Source: Pseudomonas bharatica CSV86 (lineage in GTDB: Bacteria; Pseudomonadota; Gammaproteobacteria; Pseudomonadales; Pseudomonadaceae). From it: a stretch of 64,000 nucleotides of DNA. Shown piece after piece: positions 58,160 through 64,000 of this stretch. The stretch is taken from the NCBI RefSeq assembly GCF_000319305.2, contig NZ_AMWJ02000007.1, forward strand, positions 137,001-201,000, given 5' to 3'. Below the pieces are notes generated by a model. That model had not been told where the DNA came from and searched no databases. It saw only the letters and a list, made by a program, of their open reading frames with translations. A program made the position numbers and the translations under genes. The stretch's first letter is position 1, and each line of letters opens with the position of its first letter.

Positions 58160-59482
58160 TCAGTACTGCTGCCCCGGCACCCAACTGGTTCCGGCCAGCG
58201 GTACCCGGGCCATCGCCGCCGCTTCCACGGTCAGCGCCACCAGGTCTTCAGGATCGAGGTTGTGCAGGTGCGACTTGCCACAGGCCCGGGCCATGGTCTG
58301 CGCTTCCAGCACCAGCACCCGCAGGTAGTTGGCCAGGCGCCGCCCCGCCTCCACCGGATCGAGACGCTTGGACAGTTCCGGATCCTGGGTAGTGATCCCC
58401 GCCGGGTCACGTCCGTTCTGCCAGTCGTCGTAGTAACCCGCCGCCGAACCGATCTTCTTCAATTCCTCGTCCAGGCGCGGATGGTTATCGCCCAGCGCCA
58501 CCAGTGCCGCGGTACCGATGGCCACCGCATCGGCGCCCAGGGCCATGGCCTTGGCCACGTCCGCGCCATTGCGGATACCGCCGGAAACGATCAGTTGGAC
58601 CTTGCGGTGCATGCCCATTTCCTGCAGCGCCTGCACCGCTTGCGGAATGGCCGGCAGGATCGGAATGCCGACATGCTCGATGAACACTTCCTGGGTCGCC
58701 GCGGTACCACCTTGCATGCCATCGAGCACGATCACATCGGCCCCGGCCTTCACCGCCAGCTTGACGTCGTAGTACGGGCGGCTGGCGCCGATCTTGACGT
58801 AGATCGGCTTTTCCCAATCGGTGATTTCGCGCAGTTCGGCGATCTTGATCGCCAGGTCGTCCGGGCCGGTCCAGTCCGGGTGACGGCAGGCGCTGCGCTG
58901 GTCCACGCCGATCGGCAGGGTGCGCATGCCGGCCACGCGCTCGGTGACCTTCATGCCCAGCAGCATGCCGCCGCCGCCCGGCTTGGCGCCCTGGCCGAGG
59001 ACGATCTCGATGGCATCGGCCTTGCGCAGGTCATCCGGATTCATGCCGTAGCGCGACGGCAGGTACTGGTACACCAGATGCTGCGACTGGCCACGCTCCT
59101 CCGGGGTCATGCCGCCGTCGCCGGTGGTGGTGCTGGTACCGGCGATGCTGGCGCCACGACCCAGGGCTTCCTTGGCGTTGGCCGACAGCGCGCCGAAGCT
59201 CATGCCGGCGATGGTCACCGGAATCTTCAGGTGGATCGGCTTCTTCGCGAAGCGGGTGCCGAGCACTACGTCGGTACCGCACTTCTCGCGATAGCCTTCC
59301 AGCGGGTAACGGGACACCGAGGCGCCGAGCAGCAGCAGGTCGTCGAAGTGCGGCAGCTTGCGCTTGGTGCCGCCACCGCGGATGTCATAGATGCCGGTTT
59401 CGGCGGCGCGCTGGATTTCCTGGATGGTCAGGCGATCGAAGGTGGCCGATTCGCGCAGCACGGGAGTGTTCTTTTCGCTCAT
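58160..59482 (-). CDS. Glutamate-synthase-like FMN-binding subunit (GlxD/MgsC-like)
   Basis: A 440-residue TIM-barrel protein of the glutamate synthase central/FMN domain: PVTIAGMSFGALSANAKEALGRGASIAGTSTTTGDGGMTPEE, QYLPSRYGMNPDDLRKADAIEIVLGQGAKPGGGGMLLGMKVTERVAGMRTLP, AGADVIVLDGMQGGTAATQEV, and VSGGIRNGADVAKAMALGADAVAIGTAALVAL (FMN). It is a stand-alone module, which with the amidotransferase and GXGXG subunits makes a split glutamate-synthase-like enzyme. Context fits N-methylglutamate synthase MgsC or GlxD. Confidence 0.9.
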   Translation of the reverse strand: MSEKNTPVLRESATFDRLTIQEIQRAAETGIYDIRGGGTKRKLPHFDDLLLLGASVSRYPLEGYREKCGTDVVLGTRFAKKPIHLKIPVTIAGMSFGALSANAKEALGRGASIAGTSTTTGDGGMTPEERGQSQHLVYQYLPSRYGMNPDDLRKADAIEIVLGQGAKPGGGGMLLGMKVTERVAGMRTLPIGVDQRSACRHPDWTGPDDLAIKIAELREITDWEKPIYVKIGASRPYYDVKLAVKAGADVIVLDGMQGGTAATQEVFIEHVGIPILPAIPQAVQALQEMGMHRKVQLIVSGGIRNGADVAKAMALGADAVAIGTAALVALGDNHPRLDEELKKIGSAAGYYDDWQNGRDPAGITTQDPELSKRLDPVEAGRRLANYLRVLVLEAQTMARACGKSHLHNLDPEDLVALTVEAAAMARVPLAGTSWVPGQQY

Positions 59483-59502
59483 GTGAATGTCCTCGCCGCG
59501 GA

Positions 59503-60177
59503 TCAGTACGCGGATGCGTTATCGACTTTGAAGTTGTACAGCTGGCGGGCCGAGCCGTAGCGCTTGAAGCTGGCCGGGTCTTCGGGGAAGCCGGCGCGGT
59601 TGAGCAGTTCGGCCAGTTCGGCCAGGTGCTCGGCGCGCATTTCCTTCTCGATGCAGTCCGAGCCCAGCGACTTGACCTCGCCCTTGACGTAGATGCGGGT
59701 CTCGTACAGCGAGTCGCCCAGGGCGTCGCCGGCATCGCCGCACACCACAAGGCGCCCGGCCTGGGCCATGAAGCAGCTCATATGGCCGATGCTGCCACCG
59801 ACCACGATGTCCACGCCTTTCATGGAAATCCCGCAGCGGGCGCCGGCATCGCCTTCGATCACCAGCAGCCCGCCATGGGCGGTGGCGCCGGCAGCCTGGG
59901 ACGCGCTGCCCTTGACCCGCACCGAGCCGGACATCATGTTTTCCGCGACGCCCACGCCAACGTTGCCGTGCACGGTGATACTGGCCTTCTGGTTCATCCC
60001 GGCGCAGTAGTAACCGGCATGCCCCTGGATATCGATGCTGACGGCCTGGTTCAGGCCGACCGCCAGGTTGTGCTTGCCGTCCGGGTGGGTCACAACCCAC
60101 TCGCGGTCCTGCACCTCGCCGTGCAAGGTCTGGTTCAGTTCACGCACCGAGGCGCTGGACAGGTCGATGGTTTTCAT
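59503..60177 (-). CDS. Glutamate-synthase-like GXGXG subunit (GlxC/MgsB-like)
   Basis: A 224-residue right-handed beta-helix (GXGXG) protein: SASVRELNQTLHGEVQDREWVVTHPDGKHNLAVGLNQAVSIDIQGHAGYYCAGMNQ, then GNVGVGVAENMMSGSVRVKGSASQAAGATAHGGLLVIEGDAGARCGISMKGVDIVVGGSIGHMS. Corresponds to the C-terminal structural domain of GltB. ATG at 60177 chosen from this N-terminus. It lies between the FMN and amidotransferase genes, with short spacers on both sides. Confidence 0.9.
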   Translation of the reverse strand: MKTIDLSSASVRELNQTLHGEVQDREWVVTHPDGKHNLAVGLNQAVSIDIQGHAGYYCAGMNQKASITVHGNVGVGVAENMMSGSVRVKGSASQAAGATAHGGLLVIEGDAGARCGISMKGVDIVVGGSIGHMSCFMAQAGRLVVCGDAGDALGDSLYETRIYVKGEVKSLGSDCIEKEMRAEHLAELAELLNRAGFPEDPASFKRYGSARQLYNFKVDNASAY

Positions 60178-60188
60178 ATGGATGCTCC

Positions 60189-61088
60189 TCAGGCACGTTC
60201 CCAGATGTACATGGTGGCGGGTTCGGGTTCCCACACTTTGGCTTTGTCGATGCCCGGCAGGCTGGCCAGGGCCTGGTACTCGGAGGCCATGGCGACGTAG
60301 TCGTCGGTTTCGGCGAGGATCGCCGGCTTGCAGGCGATCGGGTCGCGGATCACGGCAAAGCCGTTGCGGGTGCCGATGGCGAAGGTGAAGAAGCCGTCGA
60401 GGTCTTCGAGGGACTTGTCCAGCGCTTCCTTGAGGCTGTCGCCCTGGCGCAGGCGCCAGGTCAGGTAGCCGGCGGCGACCTCGGTATCGTTGTCGGTTTC
60501 GAAGGTGATGCCTTCGCGCTTGAGTTCCTGGCGCAGGCGGAAGTGGTTGGAGAGCGAGCCGTTGTGCACCAGGCACAGGTCGGCGCCGGTGGAGAACGGG
60601 TGGCTGCCTTCCATGGTCACCGCGCTTTCGGTGGCCATGCGGGTGTGACCGATAATGTGGCTGCCCTTCATGCCCGCCAGGCCGAAGCGCTCGGAGATTT
60701 CCCGCGGCAGGCCCATGCCCTTGAGGATCTCGATGCTCTGGCCGGCGCTCATGATGCGTACGTCGGGGGCCAGTTCGGCGAGCGCGGCGCGTACCGGCTC
60801 CTCGGCGCTGTGGGCCTTGAGCACGGCGGCACTGGCATTCTGGAACCAGTCCAGCGAGCAGCCGAGACGGCCTTCCAGTTCGCCCATCAGGGCCTTCCAG
60901 TCGAAGCTGGTATCAGCGGCCTGCAGGGTCAGCTTGACCCAGCCATCGGCCACTTCATCACCGTAGATGGCAAAGCCGGCGCTGTCCGGACCGCGATCGG
61001 TCATGGCTTCGAGCATCGGTTCGAACAGTTTGCCGAGCTGGCCTTCGAGCTCGGGCTTCTTCAGGTACAGACCTACGATTCCGCACAT
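60189..61088 (-). CDS. Class II glutamine amidotransferase subunit (GlxB/MgsA-like)
   Basis: A 299-residue Ntn-amidotransferase whose N-terminal Cys (MCGIVGLYLKKPELEG) is the catalytic nucleophile after Met removal. GHTRMATESAVTMEGSHPFSTGADLCLVHNGSLSNHFRLRQEL and ETDNDTEVAAGYLTWRL match the ammonia-releasing domain of glutamate synthase. In the N-methylglutamate or Glx type enzyme it would supply the amine donor side. Start at 61088. Confidence 0.9.
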   Translation of the reverse strand: MCGIVGLYLKKPELEGQLGKLFEPMLEAMTDRGPDSAGFAIYGDEVADGWVKLTLQAADTSFDWKALMGELEGRLGCSLDWFQNASAAVLKAHSAEEPVRAALAELAPDVRIMSAGQSIEILKGMGLPREISERFGLAGMKGSHIIGHTRMATESAVTMEGSHPFSTGADLCLVHNGSLSNHFRLRQELKREGITFETDNDTEVAAGYLTWRLRQGDSLKEALDKSLEDLDGFFTFAIGTRNGFAVIRDPIACKPAILAETDDYVAMASEYQALASLPGIDKAKVWEPEPATMYIWERA

Positions 61089-61129
61089 GGCGTTGTCTCC
61101 TTGGGGCAGATGAATCGGGAATTCGGTAA

Positions 61130-62464
61130 TCAGAAAAATTCGGTGTAGCGCTGGATCTCCCAGTCGGAGACGTGACGGCTGTATTCCACCCATTCCATGC
61201 GCTTCTGGCGGATGAACTCGTCGACGATCTCGGCGCCCAGCACCTCGCGGAACAGCGGGTTGGCGGCCAGGGCGTCGGTGGCTTCCTTGAGCGATTGCGG
61301 CAGGGTCTTGATGCCGCGGGCAGCGATTTCCTCGAGGCTGAGGGAGTAGAGGTTCTCGTTGCAGACGAAGTCCGGCTCAAGCTGGCGCTCGATGCCGTCG
61401 AGGCCGGCGGCGATGATCGCGGCGGTCACCAGGTACGGGTTGCAGCCGGCATCGGGCAGGCGGAATTCGAGGCGGCCATAAGGCACGCGGACCATGGCCG
61501 AGCGGTTGTTGGCGCCGAAGGCGACGAAGGCCGGGGCCCAGGTCGAGCCGGACAGCGAGCGGCCGACGACCAGGCGCTTGTAGGAGTTCACGGTCGGCGC
61601 GGCGAAGGCACACAGGGCCGGGCCGTGGGCCAGCAGGCCGGCGGCGAAGTGGTAGGCCAGCTTCGACAGGCCCATGCCGCTCGGGTCGCTGGCGTCATGG
61701 AACAGGTTCTTGTTGCTGGCGCTGGCGATCGACAGGTGGAAGTGCATGCCGTTGCCGGCGCGCTTGGGGTCGGGCTTGGGCATGAACGAGCAGATCATGC
61801 CCATGTCGTTGGCGATCTCGCCGGCGGCCATGCGGAAGAAGGTGAAGCGGTCCGCCGATTCCATGGCGTCGCTGTAGGTGTAGTTGATCTCGAACTGGCC
61901 GTTGGCGTCCTCGTGGTCGATCTGGTAGATGTCGAAGCCCACCGGTTGCAGGGCTTCGGTCAGGCGTTCGAGGAATTCGCGGGAACGGGACAGGCCCTTG
62001 TAGTCGTAGCAGGGCTTGTCGAGGTTATCGGAGGCGTCCACCAGTTGCAGCTTGCCGCCGGCATCGCGGCGGAACAGGCTGAATTCGGGTTCCAGGCCGG
62101 TGTTCAGGGTCCAGCCCTTGGCTTTCAGGCGCTCGACCTGCTGTTGCAGGACATAGCGGGTGTCATACGGCCAGGGCTCGCCGTTGACATGGCCGATGCA
62201 GACGATGCGCCCGTAGCCTGGCTGCCAGGGCACCGGAATCAGGGTGGAGAGATCGCCACGGGCCATGAAGTCCGGGCCGTGGGGTTCCATGCCCATGCCG
62301 CAGATGGCGAAACCGGCAAAGCCGGCGCCATCCTCGGCGACCGCCTTGAGGCCGGTGACCGGGACGGACTTTGTCTTCGCGGCGCCATGGATATCGACGA
62401 ACTGGGCCAGCACGTACTTGATGCCGTGCTGTTCGATGATGCGCTGCGTTTCAACTGGCAACAT
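61130..62464 (-). CDS. Glutamine-synthetase-type ligase (GlnT/GmaS-like)
   Basis: A 444-residue ATP-dependent ligase of the glutamine synthetase superfamily (type III/GlnT group, which also contains gamma-glutamylmethylamide synthetase). Seen: FVDIHGAAKTKSVPV, LEPEFSLFRRDAGG, EDANGQFEINYTYSDAMESADR, KPDPKRAGNGMHFHLSIASA (metal/ATP), NSYKRLVVGRSLSGSTWAPAFVAFGANNRSAMVRVP and RLEFRLPDAGCNPYLVTAAI. It heads the operon with the three glutamate-synthase-like subunits; that order equals gmaS-mgsABC of methylamine pathways, so GmaS is plausible, but GlnT cannot be excluded. Confidence 0.85.
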   Translation of the reverse strand: MLPVETQRIIEQHGIKYVLAQFVDIHGAAKTKSVPVTGLKAVAEDGAGFAGFAICGMGMEPHGPDFMARGDLSTLIPVPWQPGYGRIVCIGHVNGEPWPYDTRYVLQQQVERLKAKGWTLNTGLEPEFSLFRRDAGGKLQLVDASDNLDKPCYDYKGLSRSREFLERLTEALQPVGFDIYQIDHEDANGQFEINYTYSDAMESADRFTFFRMAAGEIANDMGMICSFMPKPDPKRAGNGMHFHLSIASASNKNLFHDASDPSGMGLSKLAYHFAAGLLAHGPALCAFAAPTVNSYKRLVVGRSLSGSTWAPAFVAFGANNRSAMVRVPYGRLEFRLPDAGCNPYLVTAAIIAAGLDGIERQLEPDFVCNENLYSLSLEEIAARGIKTLPQSLKEATDALAANPLFREVLGAEIVDEFIRQKRMEWVEYSRHVSDWEIQRYTEFF

Positions 62465-62541
62465 GGGTCTTCACTCCTGAAAAGGGCAAGGCGGTCGAAT
62501 AAGGCAGGAGAACAAGGTTCGGGTGAGGCTGATTCCAACAA

Positions 62542-62565
62542 GGAAATTTAGTTTCCTGACAGGAA
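62542..62565. promoter_or_regulatory. XRE-cupin operator at the glnT-like promoter
   Basis: GGAAATTTAGTTTCC (62542-62556) is a perfect-armed 15-bp dyad. It overlaps a second palindrome TTCCTGACAGGAA (62553-62565). Both lie just downstream of the sigma54 element on the minus strand, over the likely transcription start. Confidence 0.7.
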
Positions 62566-62581
62566 TGCAAGGCGCTTGCCA
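62566..62581 (-). promoter_or_regulatory. Sigma54-type promoter of the glnT-like operon
   Basis: Read on the minus strand TGGCAAGCGCCTTGCA: TGG at -24 and TTGCA at -12 in perfect spacing. It lies about 100 bp upstream of the ligase start codon. Confidence 0.75.
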
Positions 62582-62713
62582 GTTTTCAAGACACAGGAAG
62601 AAATGGCCCCGGCGTTGCACCGGCCTGCTGTTTATATGGGAAACTCTCTTTCATCCGAGGAAAGTCCCGACCATCACTCACGCCAGGTCGGGATTTTTTG
62701 CACTTTCTCAGTG

Positions 62714-62728
62714 CGAAATTAATTTTCC
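62714..62728. promoter_or_regulatory. XRE-cupin operator upstream of its own gene
   Basis: CGAAATTAATTTTCC fits (G/C)GAAW-N5-WTTCC and lies 31-45 bp before the regulator's GTG start, consistent with autoregulation. Confidence 0.55.
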
Positions 62729-62758
62729 TGAACCGAAAACAAGCAGGATCGACCGACC

Positions 62759-63352
62759 GTGACCACCGAGAACCCACCCCGCCTTCGCCTGGAGCAGTAC
62801 CTGGGCATGCAGATACGTCGCGAGCGCCAGGCGCAGGAACTGAAGCTGGCGGATGTCGCGCGCATCGCCGGAATCAGCCAGGGCATGCTGAGCAAGATCG
62901 AGAACGCCCAGGTGTCCACCAGCCTGGATATCCTCAGCCGCCTGTGCGACGTGCTGGGCATGCCCATGTCCAAGCTGTTCAGCCAGTACGACCAGCCCGA
63001 TGGCAGCGCAATCCTGGTCAAGAGCGGCGAGGGCCTGGAAGTGGTAAGGCGCGGGACCGAGAAAGGCCATACCTATCACCTGCTCAACCACACCCGCGGG
63101 CCGAAAAAGAACTTCGAGGCGTACATGGTGACCATGGACGATGCGAGTGAGGAGTTCCCCACCTTCGCCCACCCGGGCACCGAGTTCCTGCATCTGCTGG
63201 AGGGCGAACTGGTGTACCGGCATGGCAACCAGCTGTACCCCATGCAGGCCGGCGACAGCCTGACCTTCGACGGCGATGTGCCCCATGGGCCGGAGAAACT
63301 GGTGCAGGTGCCGATCAGGTTGTTGTCGATCATGAACTATGGGAATGACTGA
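62759..63352 (+). CDS. XRE-family regulator with cupin domain
   Basis: A 197-residue regulator with an N-terminal helix-turn-helix (QIRRERQAQELKLADVARIAGISQGMLSKIENAQVSTSLDILSRLCDVLGMPMSKLF) and a C-terminal cupin (AHPGTEFLHLLEGELVYRHGNQLYPMQAGDSLTFDGDVPHGPE). The cupin usually binds a small metabolite; metal-site histidines are partly present. It starts at the GTG at 62759. It is divergent from the glnT-like operon and upstream of purU, and the dyads at 62542, 62714 and 63553 are its probable operators. Confidence 0.9.
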   Translation: MTTENPPRLRLEQYLGMQIRRERQAQELKLADVARIAGISQGMLSKIENAQVSTSLDILSRLCDVLGMPMSKLFSQYDQPDGSAILVKSGEGLEVVRRGTEKGHTYHLLNHTRGPKKNFEAYMVTMDDASEEFPTFAHPGTEFLHLLEGELVYRHGNQLYPMQAGDSLTFDGDVPHGPEKLVQVPIRLLSIMNYGND

Positions 63353-63371
63353 AGTTCTCTAGTGCTCTTCA

Positions 63372-63447
63372 GGGCCTCATCGCTGGCAACCCAGCTCCCA
63401 CAGGCTGCTCGGATCCCTGTGGGAGCTGGCTTGCCAGCGATAGGGCC
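63372..63447. repeat. REP pair (BIME)
   Basis: GCCTCATCGCTGGCAACCCAGC... and its right counterpart ...GGAGCTGGCTTGCCAGCGAT; left arm has one substitution in the core. Confidence 0.9.
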
Positions 63448-63552
63448 CTGAGCCCCACCACAAACATCCCCTGCCCTTCAGTTTCCTGCCAAGATAAAAA
63501 TTTTCCCCACAGGCTAGACCTGCACCTTCCTTTCGCCTATAAAAGCGCAAAA

Positions 63553-63567
63553 GGAATATTTTATTCC
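63553..63567. promoter_or_regulatory. XRE-cupin operator upstream of purU
   Basis: GGAATATTTTATTCC is a perfect-armed dyad of the same GGAAW-N5-WTTCC type and same 15-bp length as the sites at 62542 and 62714. Confidence 0.6.
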
Positions 63568-63659
63568 CACGAATAAATAATTTTCACCGATCAAATACCG
63601 CTTCACCGCTGAAATTTCCGCCTTGCGACCGCTGCCGCCACTTCATCCGAGGACCCGAA

Positions 63660-64000
63660 ATGCATCACGCCACCAGCCACTACATCCTCAAGATCAGCTG
63701 TCCGGCCACCTCCGGCATCGTCGCGGCGGTCACCACCTACCTGGCGGAAAAAGGCTGCTACATCAGCGAGATGTCGCAGTTCGACGACGACACCAGCGGG
63801 CGCTTCTTCATGCGCGCGGTGTTCCGTTTCAACGACAACTACGAAGGCGACATCGACGAGGTCGAGCAAGGCTTCGATGCCGTGGCCAGGCGCCTGGACA
63901 TGGAGTGGAGCCTGCACGGCAGCAACCAGCCGATGCGCGTGCTGCTGATGGTGAGCAAATACGATCATTGCCTGGCCGACCTGCTCTACCGCCACCACAA
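63660..64000 (+). CDS. purU: Formyltetrahydrofolate deformylase (3' end beyond window)
   Basis: The first 113 codons of a PurU protein, which hydrolyses 10-formyl-THF to formate and THF. An N-terminal ACT domain is visible (YILKISCPATSGIVAAVTTYLAEKGCYISEMSQFDDDTSGRFFMRAVFRF), followed by the start of the formyltransferase-like catalytic part (QPMRVLLMVSKYDHCLADLLYRH). It ends at the window edge. Adjacent to a GmaS/Mgs-like cluster, it would handle one-carbon units from N-methyl oxidation. ATG at 63660 follows CGAGGACC. Confidence 0.93.
   Translation, partial: MHHATSHYILKISCPATSGIVAAVTTYLAEKGCYISEMSQFDDDTSGRFFMRAVFRFNDNYEGDIDEVEQGFDAVARRLDMEWSLHGSNQPMRVLLMVSKYDHCLADLLYRHH

Larger units (their letters stand above)
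63353..63659. other. Intergenic region upstream of purU
   Basis: This 307-bp gap holds a REP pair (63372-63447), a TTTCCTG word near 63482, the 15-bp dyad at 63553-63567 and a possible -10 element TATAAA near 63538-63543 for purU. No gene was found. Confidence 0.6.

Noticed and set aside
17281..63447. CRISPR-like repeats
   Set aside because: The repeats are inverted REP pairs scattered between genes, not direct repeats with regular spacers, and no cas genes are present.
15640..64000. Genomic island integrated at the 3' end of ssrA
   Set aside because: No integrase and no second copy of the ssrA 3' end were seen in the window; the genes after ssrA look like normal Pseudomonas metabolism.

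Overview
The window is chromosomal DNA from a Pseudomonas of the P. putida/P. fluorescens type. It is GC-rich, carries the order dnaJ-dnaK-grpE / recN / fur / bamE / ratA / smpB / lldR-lldP-lldD-D-lactate dehydrogenase / ssrA known from that genus, and is studded with paired Pseudomonas REP elements sharing the core GCTGGCAAGCCAGCTCCCAC. Most of it is ordinary core and metabolic genome; two ISL3-family insertion sequences are the clear foreign DNA.

Layout. (1) 1-8745: heat-shock operon with two consensus sigma32 promoters, LexA-boxed recN carrying a one-base frameshift, fur, bamE, ratA (its usual partner rnfH is absent) and smpB. (2) 7978-14770: lactate uptake and oxidation (LldR, LldP, LldD, FAD/Fe-S D-lactate dehydrogenase) with an LldR operator. 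(3) 15265-15655: tmRNA. (4) 15927-25228: hexuronate module with an ExuT-like MFS carrier, aldose epimerase, EamA exporter, TRAP transporter DctPQM, lactonase, uronate dehydrogenase and OprD porin. A shared 21-bp operator precedes the MFS gene, udh and (originally) oprD. (5) 25453-28437: ISL3 element with an ArsR regulator and an ArsP/COG0701 permease, inserted between oprD and its operator. (6) 28825-33048: AraC regulator, a tyrosine-phosphatase/autotransporter fusion, and AzlCD. (7) 33264-43850: BMP-type ABC importer (probably nucleoside/purine), a 2-oxoglutarate/Fe(II) oxygenase and a Tsx-like outer-membrane channel. Three sigma54-type -24/-12 promoters serve this block, and the channel gene is split by an ISPpu12-like element (tnpA, lspA, CDF cation transporter, MerR). 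(8) 44016-58064: housekeeping and accessory genes (Lrp regulators, LysE exporter, alcohol dehydrogenase, HAD phosphatase, TesB, GNAT, deacetylase, flavoprotein, RhlE, YedA, exonuclease, NYN protein, DUF2076, YciC-like, EEP hydrolase). (9) 58160-64000: a GlnT/GmaS-like ligase with three glutamate-synthase-like subunits, a divergent XRE-cupin regulator and purU. This resembles the gmaS-mgsABC half of the N-methylglutamate pathway and has a sigma54 promoter and three matching 15-bp dyads.

The most interesting material is regulatory. A sigma54-driven nucleoside-type uptake set includes an oxygenase of unknown substrate. A putative GntR-type hexuronate regulon has lost its link to oprD through an IS. 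A three-site XRE-cupin regulon surrounds glnT and purU. The two IS copies encode transposases identical after about residue 38 but divergent before it, which points to recombination between them.
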